Positions 61,177 through 64,000 of a stretch of DNA of 64,000 nucleotides are shown here, piece by piece (within the stretch, counting starts at the first letter, position 1; each line of letters opens with the position of its first letter). The stretch comes from Dryocola clanedunensis subsp. sulfonylureivorans (GTDB lineage: Bacteria; Pseudomonadota; Gammaproteobacteria; Enterobacterales; Enterobacteriaceae): positions 124,001-188,000 of the forward strand of contig NZ_JAERMU010000007.1 of assembly GCF_016756775.1 (NCBI RefSeq), in the 5' to 3' direction. A program made the position numbers and the translations under genes. The notes below the pieces were generated by a model. That model was not told where the DNA came from and made no database searches. It was given only the letters and a program-made list of their open reading frames with translations.

Positions 61177-62604
61177 ATGCCATTTGATGATTTACGTAGC
61201 TTTTTGCAGGCGCTGGACGAGCAGGGACAACTGCTGAAAATCAGTGAGGAAGTGAATGCTGAGCCGGATTTAGGGGCTGCAGCTAACGCGACGGGCAGAA
61301 TTGGAGAGGGCGCGCCCGCCCTCTGGTTTGACAACATTCGCGGTTTCAACGATGCGCGAGTGGTCATGAACACCATCGGTTCCTGGCAGAACCATGCTAT
61401 CTCTCTGGGTCTGCCGCCCAACACCCCCGTTAAAAAACAAATCGATGAATTTATTCGTCGTTGGGATCGTTTCCCTGTTGCCCCGGAGCGCCGTGCCAGT
61501 CCGCCATGGCAGGCGAACACCGTGGAGGGGGATGACATTAATCTCTTCGATATTTTGCCCCTGTTCCGCCTGAACGACGGCGATGGCGGTTTCTATCTGG
61601 ATAAAGCCTGCGTGGTATCACGCGACCCTACCGATCCCGATAACTTCGGTAAGCAAAACGTTGGCATTTACCGCATGGAGGTGAAAGGGAAGCGCAAGCT
61701 TGGGCTTCAGCCCGTGCCGATGCACGATATTGCTCTGCATCTGCATAAGGCGGAGGAGCGGGGGCAGGATCTGCCCATTGCGATAACCCTTGGCAACGAT
61801 CCCATCATTACGCTGATGGGCGCGACGCCGCTGAAATACGATCAGTCCGAATATGAAATGGCAGGTGCATTACGCGAAAGCCCTTATCCCATTGCCACCG
61901 CGCCGCTGACAGGTTTTGATGTGCCGTGGGGGTCAGAGGTGATCATCGAAGGGGTGATCGAAGCTCGCAAGCGGGAGATCGAAGGGCCTTTCGGTGAATT
62001 CACCGGACATTATTCCGGTGGCCGAAATATGACGGTCGTGCGCATTGATAAAGTTTCTTACCGTACGAAGCCCATTTTTGAATCACTCTATCTCGGGATG
62101 CCGTGGACGGAGATTGATTATCTGATGGGGCCGGCAACCTGCGTGCCTCTTTATCAGCAGCTAAAGGCAGAATTCCCCGAGGTGCAGGCCGTTAACGCCA
62201 TGTACACCCACGGTCTGCTGGCCATCATTTCCACCAAAAAGCGTTACGGTGGTTTTGCCCGGGCGGTTGGTCTGCGGGCGATGACCACGCCCCACGGTCT
62301 GGGCTACGTGAAGATGGTGATCATGGTTGATGAGGATGTGGATCCGTTTAACCTGCCGCAGGTTATGTGGGCACTGTCGTCGAAAGTCAACCCGGCAGGG
62401 GATCTGGTGCAGCTACCGAATATGTCTGTGCTGGAGCTTGATCCTGGCTCCAGCCCCGCGGGGATCACGGACAAGTTGATCATTGATGCCACCACGCCGG
62501 TGGCACCGGATAACCGGGGCCACTACAGCCAGCCGGTCTGTGATTTGCCTGAAACGAAAGCCTGGGTGGATAAGCTGACCGCAATGCTGGCCACTCGTCA
62601 TTAA
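61177..62604 (+). CDS. ecdC: Phenolic acid decarboxylase subunit C (UbiD family)
   Basis: A UbiD-family non-oxidative decarboxylase acting on 4-hydroxybenzoate, vanillate or gallate-type acids with prenylated FMN. The 475-residue length is that of EcdC/ShdC proteins. Typical segments are the N-terminal DDLRSFLQALDEQGQLLKI, NVGIYRMEVKGKRKLGLQP, the E-R-E-type active-site region RESPYPIATAP..VPWGSEVIIEGVIEARKREIEGPFGEFTGHYSGG and GPATCVPLYQQLKAEFPEV. AAGGAG precedes the ATG. Its usual partner ecdB is deleted, so cofactor must come from another UbiX-type enzyme. Confidence 0.93.
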   Translation: MPFDDLRSFLQALDEQGQLLKISEEVNAEPDLGAAANATGRIGEGAPALWFDNIRGFNDARVVMNTIGSWQNHAISLGLPPNTPVKKQIDEFIRRWDRFPVAPERRASPPWQANTVEGDDINLFDILPLFRLNDGDGGFYLDKACVVSRDPTDPDNFGKQNVGIYRMEVKGKRKLGLQPVPMHDIALHLHKAEERGQDLPIAITLGNDPIITLMGATPLKYDQSEYEMAGALRESPYPIATAPLTGFDVPWGSEVIIEGVIEARKREIEGPFGEFTGHYSGGRNMTVVRIDKVSYRTKPIFESLYLGMPWTEIDYLMGPATCVPLYQQLKAEFPEVQAVNAMYTHGLLAIISTKKRYGGFARAVGLRAMTTPHGLGYVKMVIMVDEDVDPFNLPQVMWALSSKVNPAGDLVQLPNMSVLELDPGSSPAGITDKLIIDATTPVAPDNRGHYSQPVCDLPETKAWVDKLTAMLATRH

Positions 62605-62614
62605 GGAGAAACAA

Positions 62615-62851
62615 ATGATTTGTCCACGTTGTGCCGATGAAGATATTGAAGTGATGGCGACGTCACCGGTGAAAGATGTCTGGACGGTGTTTCAGTGCCA
62701 GCACTGCCTGTACACCTGGCGTGATACGGAACCGCTACGCCGTACCAGCCGTGAGCACTATCCGGAAGCGTTCAGGATGACGCAGAAAGATATCGATGAC
62801 GCGCCGATGGTGCCGAGCATTCCACCGTTACTGCCGGCTGACAAGCGTTAA
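62615..62851 (+). CDS. ecdD: Phenolic acid decarboxylase small subunit D
   Basis: A 78-residue protein with two CxxC pairs (MICPRCADE and FQCQHCLYTWR), probably a zinc ribbon, followed by a proline-rich tail. It corresponds to EcdD/BsdD, the small third gene of phenolic acid decarboxylase operons; its role in the complex is unclear. It starts 10 bases after ecdC with AAGGAGAAA before the ATG, so it is co-transcribed. Confidence 0.92.
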   Translation: MICPRCADEDIEVMATSPVKDVWTVFQCQHCLYTWRDTEPLRRTSREHYPEAFRMTQKDIDDAPMVPSIPPLLPADKR

Positions 62852-62866
62852 GCCAGCTGTTTTCAG

Positions 62867-62894
62867 TGCCCGCCAGTGATGACTTTGGCGGGCA
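62867..62894. terminator. Hairpin between ecdD and mutS
   Basis: GCCCGCCA-GTGATGACTT-TGGCGGGC has perfect 8-base arms between convergent genes. T-runs are absent, so termination strength is uncertain. Confidence 0.6.
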
Positions 62895-62899
62895 TTGCC

Positions 62900-64000
62900 C
62901 TACACCAGACTCTTTAGCCGATAAATCCACTCCAGCGCCTGACGCGGCGACAGAGAATCAGGATCGAGTGCTTCCAGCGCTTCTACCGCAGGCGACGTCT
63001 CCTGGGCGACTGACAGCAACGACATCTGTGTACCATCTACCTGGGTCGCCGCTGTGTTGCCGGACACCGTTTCCAGTTCGCGCAGTTTCTGACGCGCGCG
63101 TTTAATCACATCTTTCGGTACGCCCGCCAGCGCCGCCACGGCCAGGCCGTAGCTTTTACTTGCCGCGCCGTCCTGTACGCTGTGCATGAAGGCGATGGTG
63201 TCGCCGTGCTCCAGCGCATCCAGATGGACGTTGGCCACGCCCTCCATTTTTTCTGGCAGGGTGGTCAGTTCAAAATAGTGCGTTGCGAACAGCGTCAGCG
63301 CCTTGATGCGGTTTGCCAGGCTTTCGGCACACGCCCAGGCGAGCGACAGGCCGTCGTAGGTTGACGTACCGCGGCCAATTTCATCCATTAACACCAGGCT
63401 ATGCTCGGTGGCGTTATGCAGAATATTTGCCGTTTCGGTCATCTCTACCATGAAGGTGGAGCGCCCGGAAGCCAGGTCGTCCGCTGCGCCAACGCGGGTA
63501 AAGATACGGTCGATTGGGCCGATCTCCGCCTGCTGGGCCGGCACAAAGCTGCCGATATAGGCAAGCAGCACGATCAGCGCCGACTGGCGCATATAGGTAC
63601 TTTTACCGCCCATGTTCGGGCCAGTAATGATCAGCATGCGGCGGTGGGGTGAGAGGCTCAGGGGGTTCGCGATAAACGGTTCGCTCAGCACTTTCTCGAC
63701 CACCGGGTGACGACCGCCAACCACTTTGATCCCTGGCTTGTCGGTCAGCTGTGGGCAGCTGTAGTTAAGGGTGTAGGCACGTTCGGCCAGATTCGCCAGC
63801 ACATCCAGTTCCGCCAGCGCAGTCGCGCTTTGCTGCAGGGCTTCCAGATGGGGGAGCAGCATATCAAACAGCCGATCGTAGAGCTGTTTCTCAAGCGCCA
63901 GCGCCTTGCCCTTCGAGGTCAGCACCTTGTCCTCGTACTCTTTCAGCTCGGGAATGATGTAGCGTTCCGCGTTTTTCAGCGTCTGGCGGCGGACATAGTG
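62900..64000 (-). CDS. mutS: DNA mismatch repair protein MutS, C-terminal part
   Basis: MutS recognises base mismatches and small loops and starts repair with MutL. Only the last 366 residues are in the window; the gene continues past position 64000. Visible are the end of the lever/clamp region ([23 protein letters not shown]), the ATPase domain with Walker [27 protein letters not shown], Walker [18 protein letters not shown] and the FATHYFEL motif, then the helix-turn-helix dimer region and the C-terminal tail ending [10 protein letters not shown]. Confidence 0.97.
   Translation of the reverse strand, partial: HYVRRQTLKNAERYIIPELKEYEDKVLTSKGKALALEKQLYDRLFDMLLPHLEALQQSATALAELDVLANLAERAYTLNYSCPQLTDKPGIKVVGGRHPVVEKVLSEPFIANPLSLSPHRRMLIITGPNMGGKSTYMRQSALIVLLAYIGSFVPAQQAEIGPIDRIFTRVGAADDLASGRSTFMVEMTETANILHNATEHSLVLMDEIGRGTSTYDGLSLAWACAESLANRIKALTLFATHYFELTTLPEKMEGVANVHLDALEHGDTIAFMHSVQDGAASKSYGLAVAALAGVPKDVIKRARQKLRELETVSGNTAATQVDGTQMSLLSVAQETSPAVEALEALDPDSLSPRQALEWIYRLKSLV

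Noticed and set aside
61177-62604. The UbiD-type gene as ubiD of ubiquinone synthesis.
   Set aside because: Its 475-residue length, the ecdD partner and the divergent MarR gene fit phenolic acid decarboxylase; ubiD lies in another genomic context.

Overview
This window is a stretch of chromosome from a gamma-proteobacterium of the family Enterobacteriaceae. Nearly every protein is recognisable as an ortholog of an Escherichia coli K-12 protein, and the core gene order (fMet tRNAs-mltA-tcdA-csdEA-ygdI-gcvB-gcvA ... barA-rlmD-relA-mazG-pyrG-eno ... cysJIH-iap-cysDNC-ygbE-ftsB-ispDF-truD-surE-pcm-nlpD-rpoS-...-mutS) is the classic argA-to-mutS region. It is not E. coli itself: the accessory genes differ, mazEF and the CRISPR-cas locus are absent from their K-12 positions, and intergenic gaps carry REP-like palindromes of the type seen in the Enterobacter/Lelliottia/Leclercia/Cedecea group. 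I cannot name the genus from sequence alone.

Region by region. 1-381: two initiator tRNA genes (one cut by the window edge) and their promoter. 382-8146: cell-wall lytic enzyme MltA, tRNA ct6A formation (TcdA) with the CSD sulfur-transfer pair, the GcvA/GcvB regulator pair, rRNA methylase RlmM and flap endonuclease Xni. 8333-11903: an accessory insert between xni and sdaB carrying an aminotransferase, the 2-keto-3-deoxygluconate permease KdgT and the isomerase KduI. 11981-20506: serine uptake and deamination (SdaC/SdaB), PpnN, QueF, Syd, the CsrB sRNA, YqcC, TruC and YqcA. 20826-26092: a glucarate operon gudP-gudX-gudD with a GarK-type glycerate kinase attached. 26153-27633: an accessory regulatory module that looks like a second RamR/RamA system. 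27659-38224: BarA, RlmD, RelA, MazG, PyrG and Eno. 38392-42726: another accessory insert (AdhP, then a divergent RpiR regulator, a PTS permease and NanE). 42840-53706: queuosine genes QueE/QueD, the two sulfate assimilation operons cysJIH and cysDNC, and between them a RelE/HigB-type toxin-antitoxin pair and Iap. 53760-60497: YgbE, the essential FtsB-IspD-IspF-TruD-SurE-Pcm run, NlpD and the stationary-phase sigma factor RpoS. 60556-62851: a MarR regulator and the phenolic-acid decarboxylase genes ecdC and ecdD with a remnant of ecdB. 62900-64000: the C-terminal part of MutS.

Functional links. BarA (through UvrY, encoded elsewhere) drives csrB, whose UvrY-like box is visible. CysDNC makes PAPS from sulfate, CysH reduces it to sulfite and CysJI reduces sulfite to sulfide. 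GudP/GudD/GarK feed glucarate carbon to 2-phosphoglycerate, the substrate of Eno. The most interesting parts are the RamR/RamA-like module with its operator over the promoter, the RpiR-PTS-NanE operon of unknown substrate, the ecdB deletion scar and the toxin-antitoxin pair at the CRISPR-cas position. No insertion sequence, prophage or CRISPR array was seen.
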